NCBI GenBank assembly: GCA_964441775.1
Contig: CAYTVL010000012.1
Coordinates: forward strand, 1 to 64,000
Length of the DNA: 64,000 nt
Direction: 5' to 3'
Source of the DNA: SYOC01 sp964441775
GTDB taxonomy: Bacteria; Desulfobacterota; Binatia; Bin18
Below, piece by piece: positions 8,445-18,300 of the stretch (its first letter is position 1; each line of letters opens with the position of its first letter). Below the pieces are notes generated by a model that did no database searches, was not told the origin of the DNA, and saw only the letters and a list, made by a program, of their open reading frames with translations. The position numbers and the translations under genes are program-made.

Positions 8445-9281
8445 TTAAATTGGTCCGTGAAATGAGCCGATGCCGTAGGCCAAACGCAGGATCAACGCAA
8501 CAGCCACTATCACGGCCGCGGCGCTCATTACCAGCCAATCGCGCGCACGGAGCCGTAAAGGCGTGAGGTAGGTGCGCTCCGCATTGCCTGAGAAGGCCTT
8601 ACTCTGCAGTACGACTTCGAGTTGCTGAGACTTGATGAGCACTCCTAAAATCAGTGGCTCAGCGATTCTTGCATACGCACGACCACGGGCCCAAAAGTTT
8701 AAATGCTCCAACGCCAAACCACGCAGGCGTTGGGCCTCGAGCAAAGCCGCAGCCTCATTGAGTACAAGCGGGAGAAAGCGCAGGGCTGCGGAAAAGACGA
8801 AGGCCGCGGAATATGGCACTCTGAGTCGCACCAACCCAACCACGAGGGTGTTGGGATCGGTAGTAAGGACAACCAGCGGCACGGTCAGGATGAGCGCTAA
8901 GGTCCGGCTAATCACTACGAAGCCGTAAAGCAGTCCCTCGCTCGTTATCCGCAGCCGTCCTCCTACGAGCGGGACCCAAGCTGGGATTGGCCCGAGCAAG
9001 GTCGTGCGTCCGACGACCTCGTTCAACACCCCGTGCACAAGCAGAACAATCAAGAGAAACGGGGTCATGAAGAGCAGTAACCGTTTGAGATCTCGTCCGG
9101 CAAGTCGGGCTAACGGCCATAGGAACAGCACTACGCCAGCGAGCGCGCCGCTGAGCACCGGACTCTCCCAGGAGAACGCCAGGATGACCGTAGCCACAAG
9201 GATGGCGAGCTTGGCGCGGACATCGAGCGAGGAGAACGGTGAGCGGAGCGCCATGCTGCCGAATTCGTTGGTGGAGGTCAT
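8445..9281 (-). CDS. ECF transporter transmembrane component EcfT
   Basis: A 278-residue membrane protein with about six hydrophobic segments, the scaffold subunit of an energy-coupling factor importer. It joins the ATPases to the substrate-binding S component. The region VLNEAAALLEAQRLRGL near residues 170-190 contains the Ala-Arg-Gly-type coupling-helix motif of EcfT proteins; LDVRAKLAI and FVFSAALRFLPL are also typical. It starts 4 nt after the ATPase gene stops, so it is translationally coupled. It is the last gene of a four-gene operon (S component, flavin oxidoreductase, ATPase, T component). Confidence 0.9.
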   Translation of the reverse strand: MTSTNEFGSMALRSPFSSLDVRAKLAILVATVILAFSWESPVLSGALAGVVLFLWPLARLAGRDLKRLLLFMTPFLLIVLLVHGVLNEVVGRTTLLGPIPAWVPLVGGRLRITSEGLLYGFVVISRTLALILTVPLVVLTTDPNTLVVGLVRLRVPYSAAFVFSAALRFLPLVLNEAAALLEAQRLRGLALEHLNFWARGRAYARIAEPLILGVLIKSQQLEVVLQSKAFSGNAERTYLTPLRLRARDWLVMSAAAVIVAVALILRLAYGIGSFHGPI

Positions 9282-9285
9282 AATG

Positions 9286-11007
9286 CTAATGTCTTTTGAT
9301 CGTGAAGCAAGACACCAGCTCTTTCACCGTGAGCGCGCGGCAAGGGCACCCCTCCCGTACGGCGATCGCTTGGGCCAGCTCGACGATCTGTGGGGCCTTG
9401 AGGTGCGTAGCGGCGAGAATCTCCGGACGATAATAGGCTTCAGCAAGCGAAGCATCGAGCAGCACGCGGCCCTGGCCCAGCACCAGCATCCGCTCGGCAA
9501 AACCAGGCAGGAGATGGAGATGGTGTGTGATGGCGATCACTGTCTTCCCGGCCGCGTGGAGTTGGCGCGTTAGCTCCAGGATACGCAAGGAGCCCTGGTG
9601 ATCTTGTCCAGTAGTCGGCTCGTCAAAGATCAAAATTTCTGGCTCTCGTATCAAGGTCGCTGCAAGCACCACGCGACCACGGTCGCCTTTAGACAGGGCG
9701 AACGGGTGAAAGTCGCGTTGCCTGATGAGATCCATCGCTGCCAGCGCCCTGTCCACCCGACGGCGGACCTCGCTTGGCGGCAGTCCCGCCTGCTCCAAGG
9801 CAAAGGCGACTTCTGCGTCGACACTGAAGGTGAAAAGCTGGGTATCGGGGTTCTGGGGCACAAAGCCGACTCGTTGCGCCATATCACCAACGGTGATATT
9901 TCCCAGAGGACTTCCGTCGAAGGTCAGGAAACCAGCGCTTGGCCCCAGCAAACCGAGGAAGCTGCGTACGAGAGTGGTTTTGCCTGAGCCATTCTGTCCA
10001 ACGATGGCGACATAGTCGCCCGCACGAATGTCGAGCGTGACGCCGGCGAGCGCGCGGGTCCCGTCAGCATAGGTGTACGTAAGATCCTGGGCGGCAAGGC
10101 GCACCACCCCACGACGGTTTGGCGTCACGGTGACCATCTGTGGATGGAAGTCCAAAGAGGAACGCGTCGCTTCATACGTGGATAGCGCCCCTGACAAAGT
10201 GACCGGGAGAGAGTCGAGCGTAAGTCCGCGTTCCCGCAGACAGTGAAAAAATGCCGTCACTTGGGGTGGGCGTATACGATGCTGAGTCAGGACGGTAACA
10301 TCCTGAAAGAATTGGCTTGTGGGCTCCACTCGGATGAGCCGTCCCTTGTCCAGCAACGCCACTCGGTCGGCGAACTCCGCCACCTCCTCGCTTTGATGGC
10401 TAGCCACGATAACAGTTATCCCTAACTCACGGTTGAGCGTACGGATCAGAGCGAACACCTCGGTCGCACCTACAGGATCGAGCTGCGAAGTCGGCTCGTC
10501 GAGGACTAGAAGTCGTGGTTTAAGGGCTAGGGCCGAGGCGATCGCGAGACGCTGCTTTTGCCCGCCTGAAAGAGCATGGGGGTGTTTTTTTTCCACGCCC
10601 ACGAGCCCAACCGCCAGCAGAGCTTCGCCGATGCGCTTTCGTATCTCAGCGGCCTCAAAGCAGAGGTTTTCCAAGGCAAAGGCCACCTCATGTTCGACCG
10701 AAGTAGCCGTGAGCTGCATCTCTGGATCTTGAAAGACAATACCCACCGTGCGAGCAAGGGTGCTGACCGGATGAGCAAGCGTATCGAGGCCAGCTATCCC
10801 CACGACGCCGTATAGCTCTCCACCAAAGAACTGAGGGACAATCCCCGTTAGCGCCAGACACAGCGTCGTCTTTCCCGCGCCGGTCGCTCCCATGAGCGCG
10901 AGACATTCTCCCGGTTCGACCGTAAAGCTGACATCACGCAGGGCGAACTCCGACGCCCTAGGATAGCGGAAGGATAACCTATCCACATTGACGATATTCT
11001 CAGCCAT
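9286..11007 (-). CDS. ECF transporter ATPase, two fused ABC domains
   Basis: A 573-residue tandem fusion of the EcfA1 and EcfA2 subunits. Domain 1 has Walker A GATGAGKT (40-47), signature LSGGQ (146-150) and Walker B LLVLDEP (167-172). Domain 2 has Walker A GQNGSGKT (337-344), a degenerate signature LSKGD (439-443) and Walker B ILIFDEP (459-465). The degenerate second signature suggests one of the two composite ATP sites is weakened, as in many asymmetric ABC transporters. It powers uptake of a vitamin or metal bound by the S component. Linked to EcfT by a 4-nt gap. Confidence 0.93.
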   Translation of the reverse strand: MAENIVNVDRLSFRYPRASEFALRDVSFTVEPGECLALMGATGAGKTTLCLALTGIVPQFFGGELYGVVGIAGLDTLAHPVSTLARTVGIVFQDPEMQLTATSVEHEVAFALENLCFEAAEIRKRIGEALLAVGLVGVEKKHPHALSGGQKQRLAIASALALKPRLLVLDEPTSQLDPVGATEVFALIRTLNRELGITVIVASHQSEEVAEFADRVALLDKGRLIRVEPTSQFFQDVTVLTQHRIRPPQVTAFFHCLRERGLTLDSLPVTLSGALSTYEATRSSLDFHPQMVTVTPNRRGVVRLAAQDLTYTYADGTRALAGVTLDIRAGDYVAIVGQNGSGKTTLVRSFLGLLGPSAGFLTFDGSPLGNITVGDMAQRVGFVPQNPDTQLFTFSVDAEVAFALEQAGLPPSEVRRRVDRALAAMDLIRQRDFHPFALSKGDRGRVVLAATLIREPEILIFDEPTTGQDHQGSLRILELTRQLHAAGKTVIAITHHLHLLPGFAERMLVLGQGRVLLDASLAEAYYRPEILAATHLKAPQIVELAQAIAVREGCPCRALTVKELVSCFTIKRH

Positions 11008-11040
11008 GGATTCTCGTACAAGCGTTCGCCTTGAACGCCG

Positions 11041-11880
11041 TTAGCCTTTCGGTGGTCCCTTCCGTATGCGTTCGCGCACCTCCGCAAATGAGTTCACCCA
11101 AGGGAGGCGAGCCTCTAGCCACCATGTGACCCCTGCCTCGACATACGGAGCCACGCTGGCAGCGTCCTCCCTGGCGTCTTTGCCGGATGTGTGGCCTTCA
11201 TGCACAACGTCGAAGGCAGCGGGAATTGGCTGTTGGGTCTTTATATAGGCGATGAGATCACTGATCTCAGTCGGGGTCAGCAACCTCTCTGCATCTCGAC
11301 TGGTTGGGACAACTCCATCCCAGCGTGCGGCCCGACGGAACGGAGCTTTGATCGGCCAAGAGCCGGCTATCCAGATAGGGATACGTGGCTGCTGCACGGG
11401 CCGAGGAGCAAACTGTACGTTGCGTACCCGATACTGGGTTCCGTGGTAGCTGAACGGCGCGCCGCTCCACAGGCCGGTCAAAACTTCTAACCCTTCGTCC
11501 AATTTCGCTGCCCGCACCCTGTTATCTCCGGTCTCTCCGAAGGCTTCAAACTCTTCTTGGGGGAACCCACCAAGGCCAACGCCAAGGACGAGACGACCGC
11601 CAGAGAGATGATCAAGGGTGACCGTCTCTCTGGCGAGCTTCCAGGGATGACGGCGTGGTAGTGGTGTGACCATCGTTCCCAGACGGAGACGTTCGGTGCG
11701 CATCGCGACCACGGCTAACGCTACCCAGGGATCAGCTACCGTCGTATGACAGGGCCAAACAAGGTGATCCCAGAGAAAGAAACCCTCCCACCCCGCCGCT
11801 TCCGCCTCATGGGCTAGCTCAGCAAGCAGTCGCGGCTCGCTATACTCGCCAAAGTTCGGGAGACTGACGCCATAGTGCAT
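11041..11880 (-). CDS. LLM-class flavin-dependent oxidoreductase
   Basis: About 279 residues with a luciferase-like TIM barrel: MHYGVSLPNFGEYSEPRLLAEL, GWEGFFLWDHL, ERLRLGTMVTPLPRRHPWKLARE and LSGGRLVLGVGLGG are characteristic. It uses FMN or coenzyme F420. I take ATG at 11880 because the family N-terminus starts there; the frame continues 12 codons upstream without a better ribosome site. It lies between the ECF S-component and ATPase genes on the same strand with short gaps (72 and 33 nt). This suggests a functional tie between an imported compound and flavin chemistry, which is inference. Confidence 0.87.
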   Translation of the reverse strand: MHYGVSLPNFGEYSEPRLLAELAHEAEAAGWEGFFLWDHLVWPCHTTVADPWVALAVVAMRTERLRLGTMVTPLPRRHPWKLARETVTLDHLSGGRLVLGVGLGGFPQEEFEAFGETGDNRVRAAKLDEGLEVLTGLWSGAPFSYHGTQYRVRNVQFAPRPVQQPRIPIWIAGSWPIKAPFRRAARWDGVVPTSRDAERLLTPTEISDLIAYIKTQQPIPAAFDVVHEGHTSGKDAREDAASVAPYVEAGVTWWLEARLPWVNSFAEVRERIRKGPPKG

Positions 11881-11952
11881 AGCTTTGTTTCTTTCGAGTT
11901 TCCGAAATCGTGTCAAGCATAACCGCCAGTCGCAGTATTGAACGCAAACGCA

Positions 11953-12744
11953 TTAGTATCCCGCCTCTGTGGCCTTGACTAGGTTTACCTGTCGGAGCCC
12001 TCGGATTACGCCGACACCTATAAACGTGCCGACAGCAGTGAGCCCCAAGCGTTCGAGTGGGATCAGCGGGGCAAGGACAACCCACACCTCGGCTGGCCAA
12101 CCAATGCGAACATACTCGACTGTTGCGTTCACCGTATTGACCGCAGTGGTGGCAACGTAAGTGATGATCGCTAACCCGACAACCAGCCTGGGTCCGCGAA
12201 GCCAACGAATGGCGAGGACGCGAAGCGGAGAGACCCATAACAAGAGTGCGATCCAGTTGGTCGCAGTGGAGACCACAGCGAGACGCACAGAGACATCAAG
12301 TGTAAGCGCTCGACCAATATACCCAGCATAACAAAGAGCGCAGAAAATCCAGGGCGTAATCCACCTTTTCCCTGGCTGGCACATCGTGCCGGAAGCGATA
12401 GGGCCGATCACCGCGCAGCAGGCCGAGAGCACTCCGCTGCCAGCAGTATGTGGGGCGAATCCGACGCCGATCAGGCGGCCAACCAAAACCGTCACCGCAC
12501 CGGCACGCGGTCCCAATACCACCCCCATCAGCGCGAACAGCGCCTCGCTTAGGGGAAAAGTCCCACCACCGGTTCCCAGTACGATCGAGAAAGGGATAAG
12601 GGAAAGTCCCGCTATCACTGCGGCGAGCATTGCGACATAGGCGACTGGGGCGCCAGCGATAGTTGCCCGGCTGTGGAGGCGCACCTCGCGCCGTGGACCA
12701 GTCGGGGGTTCAAGATCGTTCTCTCGCTCTACAGTGTCTGACAT
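11953..12744 (-). CDS. Probable ECF transporter substrate-binding (S) component
   Basis: About 263 residues: a polar N-terminal tail (to about residue 35 from ATG 12744), then some six hydrophobic segments. The glycine-rich stretch GGTFPLSEALFALMGVVLGPRAGA resembles the first helices of ECF S proteins of the QueT/ThiT/CbrT kind. Assignment rests mainly on context: it is the first gene of the operon encoding the flavin oxidoreductase, ATPases and EcfT. Substrate unknown; a CTGAGA string upstream is not enough for a thiamine riboswitch. The frame opens 8 codons earlier. Confidence 0.65.
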   Translation of the reverse strand: MSDTVERENDLEPPTGPRREVRLHSRATIAGAPVAYVAMLAAVIAGLSLIPFSIVLGTGGGTFPLSEALFALMGVVLGPRAGAVTVLVGRLIGVGFAPHTAGSGVLSACCAVIGPIASGTMCQPGKRWITPWIFCALCYAGYIGRALTLDVSVRLAVVSTATNWIALLLWVSPLRVLAIRWLRGPRLVVGLAIITYVATTAVNTVNATVEYVRIGWPAEVWVVLAPLIPLERLGLTAVGTFIGVGVIRGLRQVNLVKATEAGY

Positions 12745-12827
12745 ACGCGACTCACGTACTCTGCTCACTCCATAGCAGATAGCATACGGCCTGCTCGCTA
12801 CGCTCGCTCTCCATAGCGGGGTGTTCC

Positions 12828-12870
12828 GACCATCAGCCAGACGCCATTAGCTCTCAGCCATAAGCTATAT
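12828..12870. repeat. Heptanucleotide tandem tract, intergenic
   Basis: The sequence reads in 7-base steps: CCATCAG CCAGACG, CCATTAG CTCTCAG, CCATAAG CTATATA. It lies between the S-component gene and the cyclase promoter. A shorter sister (CCATCGG CTATACG CTATAAA) lies at about 4300-4320 near the MFS start. This is the same class of 7-base tract found inside the large regulator genes. Confidence 0.6.
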
Positions 12871-12888
12871 ACCGGCCGATTTGCAACA

Positions 12889-12918
12889 TTGACATTCCCT
12901 CCTCTTTAGCGAGATAAT
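12889..12918 (+). promoter_or_regulatory. Sigma-70-like promoter for cyclase gene
   Basis: TTGACA at 12889-12894 and GATAAT at 12913-12918 are separated by 18 bp. An AAGGGGGG ribosome site and the cyclase ATG (12940) follow. Confidence 0.6.
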
Positions 12919-12939
12919 CACCTGCCAAGGGGGGCAGTG

Positions 12940-15330
12940 ATGCCGGACCAGATACCTGCCGTCGGCATGGAACGTAAGCTGGCGGCGATCTTCAGCACTG
13001 ACGTCGCGGGCTACAGTCGCCTCATGGGCGACGATGAAGAAGCCACCATCCGTACGCTCACGGCCTATCGTGAAGTCATCTCCTCCTTGATTCAGCGCCA
13101 TCGTGGTCGCGTGGTCGATTCCCCCGGTGATAATCTGCTGGCCGAATTTGCGAGTGTGGTCGATGCGGTGCGCTGCGCGTTGGAAATCCAACATGCGCTC
13201 AAAGAGAAGAATGCTGAGCTGCCGGACCACCGCCAGATGCAGTTTCGTATTGGCATCAACTTAGGGGATGTCATCGTAGAAGGTGAACGGCTCTATGGTG
13301 ACGGCGTCAACATCGCCGCGCGGCTGGAGAGTCTCGCCGAACCGGGTGGCGTCTGTATCTCAGGCACGGTGTATGATCAGGTGGAGACCAAGCTAGCCTT
13401 GACCTACGAGGACTTGGGCGAGCAAGCCGTAAAAAATATTGCCAAACCCGTCCGGGTCTTTCGCGTGGTGATGGACGCCACCGCCGCCGCCTTCGCCGAG
13501 CAACTCGTGCTGCGCCACGCGCAGCCCGAACGGACCCCGCCTCCGGTCACCCTGAGCTTGTCGAAGGGTGCGCAACCGAAACGCAAGGGAAGCCTGGTGC
13601 TGGCAGGGCTCTTCCTCATCGCGGCAACCTTTGGGGTGGTGTGGTATTTCTCTCGTCCGCCGCTCAGCACTCAGGACTCAGCCCTCAGGACTGACGCCGC
13701 GCCGCTAGCGTTGCCCTTGCCTGACAAACCCTCACTCATGGTTATGCCCTTTGTCAACATGAGCAAGGACCCAGACCAGGAGTACTTCAGCGACGGCCTC
13801 ACCGAAACGTTGACCGGCGACCTCTCCAAAATCTCCGGCCTCTTTGTGATCTCTCGTAATTCTGCGTTCACCTACAAAGGCAAAGCGGTGAAGGTGCAGG
13901 ACGTGGGCCATGAGATGGGCGTGCGCTACGTGCTGGAAGGCAGCGTGCAGAAAGCCGACAACCAAGTGCGGATCAACGCCCAGTTGATCGAGGCCGCCAC
14001 GGGGTATCACCTGTGGTCGGAACACTATGACCGGCCCTTGCAGAATATCCTGATACTGCAAGATGAGATCGTGCAGCAGTTGGTGACAACGCTGCGGGTC
14101 GAGGTGCACGAGGCCGAACAGCAACGCGTGCGGCGCATTCCCACCACCAACCTCAGTGCCTATGACGCCCTCTTACGGGCGGCGGAGTATTTTCACCGGG
14201 TCACGCCCGAGGGGGTGGCCCAGGCGCGGCCCCTGTATGAGCAAGCCGTTGCCCTCGACCCCCAGTATGGGGAGGCGTACGCCTGGCTGGGGTGGACCTA
14301 TTGGGAGGAGTCGCACTGGAATCCCGACCCGCAGAAGCTGGAGCAGGCTATGGCGCTGGCACAACAGGCCATTGCCCTAGACGACTCCTTAGCTGTGGCC
14401 CATTCGCTGGTGAGTCTGATCTCTGCACGCCGGCAGCAGTCTGAGCCAGCGATTGCCGAGGGCGAGCGGGCCGTCGTCCTCGATCCCAACAGTGCAACCA
14501 GTGCTGCCTGGCTGGGGGAGGTGCTGACCTTCGAGGGGAGGCCAGCCGAAGCAATCGGGTGGTTAGAGAAAGCGATGCGCTTGGACCCCCATTATCCGTA
14601 CTGGTTCGCTACCAACTTAGGCGGGGCATATATCTTCACCGGGCGCTATGCCGAGGCAATTGCTACCTCCAAGCAAGGCCTCCTCCGCTCTCCGCATGGG
14701 TTCTTGTACACTAATTTGGCAGCGGCCTACCTGCAGCAGTGGGGCGAGCAACTGAGCCAGGACCCGCAGACTGTAGAGCAGGCGCTGGTGGCGGCGCAAC
14801 GAGCGGTGGCGCTGATGGACTCGTTCTGGGGAGGCCACCGGATATTAGACTATGTCTACCTATCGCAAAAGCAATATGAGCAAGCCGTTGCCGAGATGGA
14901 GCGAGCAGTTGCCCTGTATCCCAATGGGGCTGAGAGCTATGCGAGTCTGGCTGAAGTGCTAAGCCTAGTGGGTAGAGTCGACGAAGCCTTGCGGGTGGCA
15001 GAGCAGGCACGAGGCCGGAAGTCCTGGATTGCGGACTCTCATTTAGGGTCCACTGGTGTTGCCTATGCCGGGGCCGGGCGGTTCGAGGAAGCGCAGGAAT
15101 CCCTACAGCAATTTCGCATGCGCTACCCCGAGTTTCTTGGACCTCACCTGGCCTTGGCGGCCCTCTACAGTAGGTTAGACAAAGAGGCAGAAGCCCAGGC
15201 CGAGGCGGCAGAAGTGCTACGACTCAATCCTAATTTTTCTTTGGAGATTCACAAGCAGAGAGTACCAATCAAAGACCCAGCAGTGTTGGAGCGGCATATT
15301 ACTGCACTGCGTAAGGCGGGGCTCCAATGA
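12940..15330 (+). CDS. Class III adenylate/guanylate cyclase with TolB-like and TPR domains
   Basis: About 796 residues. Residues 10-180 form a class III cyclase domain: metal-binding Asp21 (FSTDVAGYS) and Asp64 (SPGDNLLAEF), then YGDGVNIAARLE. A linker with two inserted repeats leads to one membrane helix near residues 215-235 (LVLAGLFLIAATFGVVWYF). Next comes a TolB-N-like domain (SLMVMPFVNMSKD, YFSDGLTETLTGDLSK, ATGYHLWSEHYDR), then about eight TPR repeats to the end. It should make cyclic nucleotide in the cytoplasm under control of an extracytoplasmic TPR sensor. A GTG lies just before the chosen ATG. A second cyclase gene follows after 34 nt. Confidence 0.9.
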   Translation: MPDQIPAVGMERKLAAIFSTDVAGYSRLMGDDEEATIRTLTAYREVISSLIQRHRGRVVDSPGDNLLAEFASVVDAVRCALEIQHALKEKNAELPDHRQMQFRIGINLGDVIVEGERLYGDGVNIAARLESLAEPGGVCISGTVYDQVETKLALTYEDLGEQAVKNIAKPVRVFRVVMDATAAAFAEQLVLRHAQPERTPPPVTLSLSKGAQPKRKGSLVLAGLFLIAATFGVVWYFSRPPLSTQDSALRTDAAPLALPLPDKPSLMVMPFVNMSKDPDQEYFSDGLTETLTGDLSKISGLFVISRNSAFTYKGKAVKVQDVGHEMGVRYVLEGSVQKADNQVRINAQLIEAATGYHLWSEHYDRPLQNILILQDEIVQQLVTTLRVEVHEAEQQRVRRIPTTNLSAYDALLRAAEYFHRVTPEGVAQARPLYEQAVALDPQYGEAYAWLGWTYWEESHWNPDPQKLEQAMALAQQAIALDDSLAVAHSLVSLISARRQQSEPAIAEGERAVVLDPNSATSAAWLGEVLTFEGRPAEAIGWLEKAMRLDPHYPYWFATNLGGAYIFTGRYAEAIATSKQGLLRSPHGFLYTNLAAAYLQQWGEQLSQDPQTVEQALVAAQRAVALMDSFWGGHRILDYVYLSQKQYEQAVAEMERAVALYPNGAESYASLAEVLSLVGRVDEALRVAEQARGRKSWIADSHLGSTGVAYAGAGRFEEAQESLQQFRMRYPEFLGPHLALAALYSRLDKEAEAQAEAAEVLRLNPNFSLEIHKQRVPIKDPAVLERHITALRKAGLQ
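13546..13696 (+). repeat. Palindromic LSKG element plus heptad tract inside cyclase gene
   Basis: Bases 13546-13569 (GTCACCCTGAGCTTGTCGAA and onward) encode VTLSLSKG, a member of the interspersed palindromic repeat class. Bases 13662-13696 are a 7-base tandem tract (GCTCAGC ACTCAGG, ACTCAGC CCTCAGG) encoding STQDSALRTD. They flank the transmembrane helix, and the reading frame is preserved through both. Confidence 0.75.
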
Positions 15331-15364
15331 CTATTGCGTCGTGTGCCGCAGTGGAGGGTCAGTG

Positions 15365-18300
15365 ATGGACTTCTACGCCGTGCTGGACCAGGTGATGGCC
15401 CTCCTGCGCCAGCGGGGCCGGGCCAGCTATCGGGCGCTCAAGATGCAGTTTCAGTTGGATGATGAGCAGCTGGAGGCACTCAAGGAAGAACTGATCGAAG
15501 GGCAACGCATCGCTGTCGATGAAGGGGGGAAGGTGTTGGTCTGGGCGGGTGCGGCAGCAGCACAGAATCCGGGGCCAGAGCGCAGTGGAGAATCTGCGCA
15601 AGGACCGGCGCCCACCTACACTGACTCCGGGACGGCCCGACCGCACGCCCCGAGAGTGGACACGGCAGAGCGGCGCCAGCTGACTGTGATGTTCTGTGAC
15701 CTGGTGGGCTCCACGGTGCTGTCCACCCACCTCGATCCCGAAGACTACCATACGGTCGTACAACGGTATCACCAGACCTGCGAAGCGGTGATTCAACGCT
15801 ACGACGGGTTCGTGCCTCAGCATCTCGGGGATGGGCTGTTGGTCTACTTCGGCTATCCCACGGCGCATGAAGACGATGCCCAGCGTGCGGTGCGTGCAGC
15901 TTTGGACATTGTCGAGGCGATTCAGCGTCTCTCTTTTCCGACTATCCGGTTACCGCAGCCCGTACAGGTCCGCATTGGGATACACACCGGCCTGGTGGTC
16001 ATTGGTGAGATTGGCGGGAGCGAGACGCGGGAGATGCTGGCGCTCGGGGAGACGCCGAATCTGGCCGCACGCGTCCAGGGGGCGGCTGCACCTAATACGG
16101 TAGCCATGAGCGCAGCCACGCATCGGCTGGTGCAGGGGTTGTTTGAGTGCCAGGAGCTAGGGCTCCACGAACTGAAAGGCTTCACCACGCCCGTGGCCAT
16201 GTATCGCGTGGTGCGAGCGAGTGAAGCGCAGAATCGCTTTGAGGCCGCGGTCAGGACTGGGTTAACGCCATTAGTGGGACGAGAGGAAGAACTGGGACTG
16301 CTACGGCGCCGCTGGGAGCAGGCCAAAGCTGGTACTGGCCAAGTGGTGCTGCTGAGCGGCGAGCCCGGGATTGGCAAATCCCGACTGGTCCAGGAACTCA
16401 AGGAGTACCTGGGGCACGAGGGAGCCACCCGCATAGAGTTTCGCTGCTCGCCCTATCACCAGAATAGTGCCCTGTATCCCCTCATCGAGCATCTGCAGCA
16501 CCTGCTGCAGTTTGCGCGCGACGATACGCCGGTCACTAAGCTAGAGAAACTCTACCACACGCTTAGCCACTACCGCTTCCCGCAGGCGGAGACGGTGCCG
16601 CTGTTGGCGGCGTTGTTATCGCTCCCGCATCCCCAAGACCACCCACCGATCACGCTGAGTCCACAAAAGCAAAAGGAGAAGACCCAGGCCGCCTTGGTGG
16701 CGTGGCTCGTGGAAGAGGCGGAGCGGCACCCCGTCTCCACGATCTGGGAAGACCTCCACTGGGTTGATCCCTCCACGCTGGAGGTGCTCACCCTTTTCCT
16801 AGACCAAGTGCCCACGGCGCGGGTGTTGGGACTGCTGACGTTTCGCCCGGAGTTCATACCACCCTGGGGGAACCGCTCGCACCTGAGTCAGTTGACGTTA
16901 AGCCGCTTAGGACACCAACAGGCCGAAGCGATGGTCAAGCGGGTGACGAACGAGAAATCCCTTCCTGCAGAGGTCGTGCGGCACATTGTAGCGAAGACCG
17001 ATGGCGTGCCCCTATTTGTCGAAGAGCTGACCAAGACGGTGATAGCGTCAGGGCTGCTCACCACCGTTCAGGACCACTATGAGCTACGTGGGCCGCTCCC
17101 GCCCCTGGCGATTCCCTCCACGTTGCACGACTCCTTGATGGCGCGGCTGGATCGGCTTGCTCCTGTCAAAGAGCTTGCGCAACTGGGTGCGGTGCTGGGT
17201 CGAGAATTCAGCTACGAACTGCTCCATGCTGTCTCACCGTTACCTGAGGACACTTTGCAGCAGGGGCTGCGGCAGCTCGTGGAGACCGAACTGGTGTTTC
17301 AAAGCGGGCTGCCGCCCCAGGCGCGCTATCTCTTCAAGCACGCGCTCGTACAGGATACGGCCTATCAGTCATTACTGAAGAGCCGTCGCCAGCAGCTCCA
17401 TCACCAGATCGCGCGGGTGTTGGAAGAACGGTTTGCTGAAATCAAAGAGATCCAGCCCGAACTCTTGGCTCATCACTACACTGAGGCGGGGCTCATCGCA
17501 CAGGCGATTCCTTACTGGCAGCAAGCGGGGCAGAGAGCCATTGAGCGCTCGGCTCATTCAGAGGCGATTAGTCACCTCACCACGGGGCTGGAGCTGCTCA
17601 AGACCCTGCCGGATACTCCTGAACGCGCCCAACAAGAACTGATGTTGCAAATCGCTCTGGGTGCTCCGCTCGTGGCGACGAAGAGCTATGGCGCCCCGGA
17701 GGTCGAAAGCGTGTACACTCGGGCGCGTGCTCTGTGCCAGCAGATGGGCGAGACGCCCCAACTCTTCCCCGTAGTACTTGGACTGTGGGCGTTTTATTTT
17801 GTACGGGCGGAGTTTAAGACGGCGCGCGAGTTTGCGGAGCAGCTCCTCACCTTGGCTCAGCGCCTACAAACCCCCCTGTTTCTTGTAGCGGCCCACGAGG
17901 CACTAGGGGCATCCCATTTATGGCTGGGAGAGTTTACCCCTGCCCGAGTGCATCTGGAGCAGGGAATCAGGCTCTATAACCCACAGAGGCGTCGCTCCCA
18001 TGCCTTTCGTGCCGTGCAGGACCCAGGAGTGGCTTGCCTCTCCTGGCTGGCCCTAGCCCTCTGGTGTCTCGGCTATCCCGACCAAGCGCAGAAGAGGGTC
18101 CACGAAGCTGTCGCGTTAGCTCAGGAGCTTGCTCACCCCTATAGCCTCGCTTTCGCTTTGAGCCATGTTGCGGTACTCCTTCAGAAATGCCGGGAGGAGC
18201 ACGCCACGCAGAAGTGGGCAGAATCCGCGATTGCACTGTGTACCGAGCAAGGGTTTCCGTTCTTTGCGGCAGTGGGAACTATACTACGGGGCTGGGCACT

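Noticed and set aside
6026..12744. Natural product biosynthesis cluster
   Set aside because: Only tailoring-type enzymes and a vitamin-type importer; no scaffold-forming synthase or precursor peptide is seen.
12769..12880. GGCTGAGA-like string upstream of the ECF S-component gene, suggesting a thiamine riboswitch
   Set aside because: The other conserved thiamine riboswitch segments are missing and the string is part of a heptad tract.
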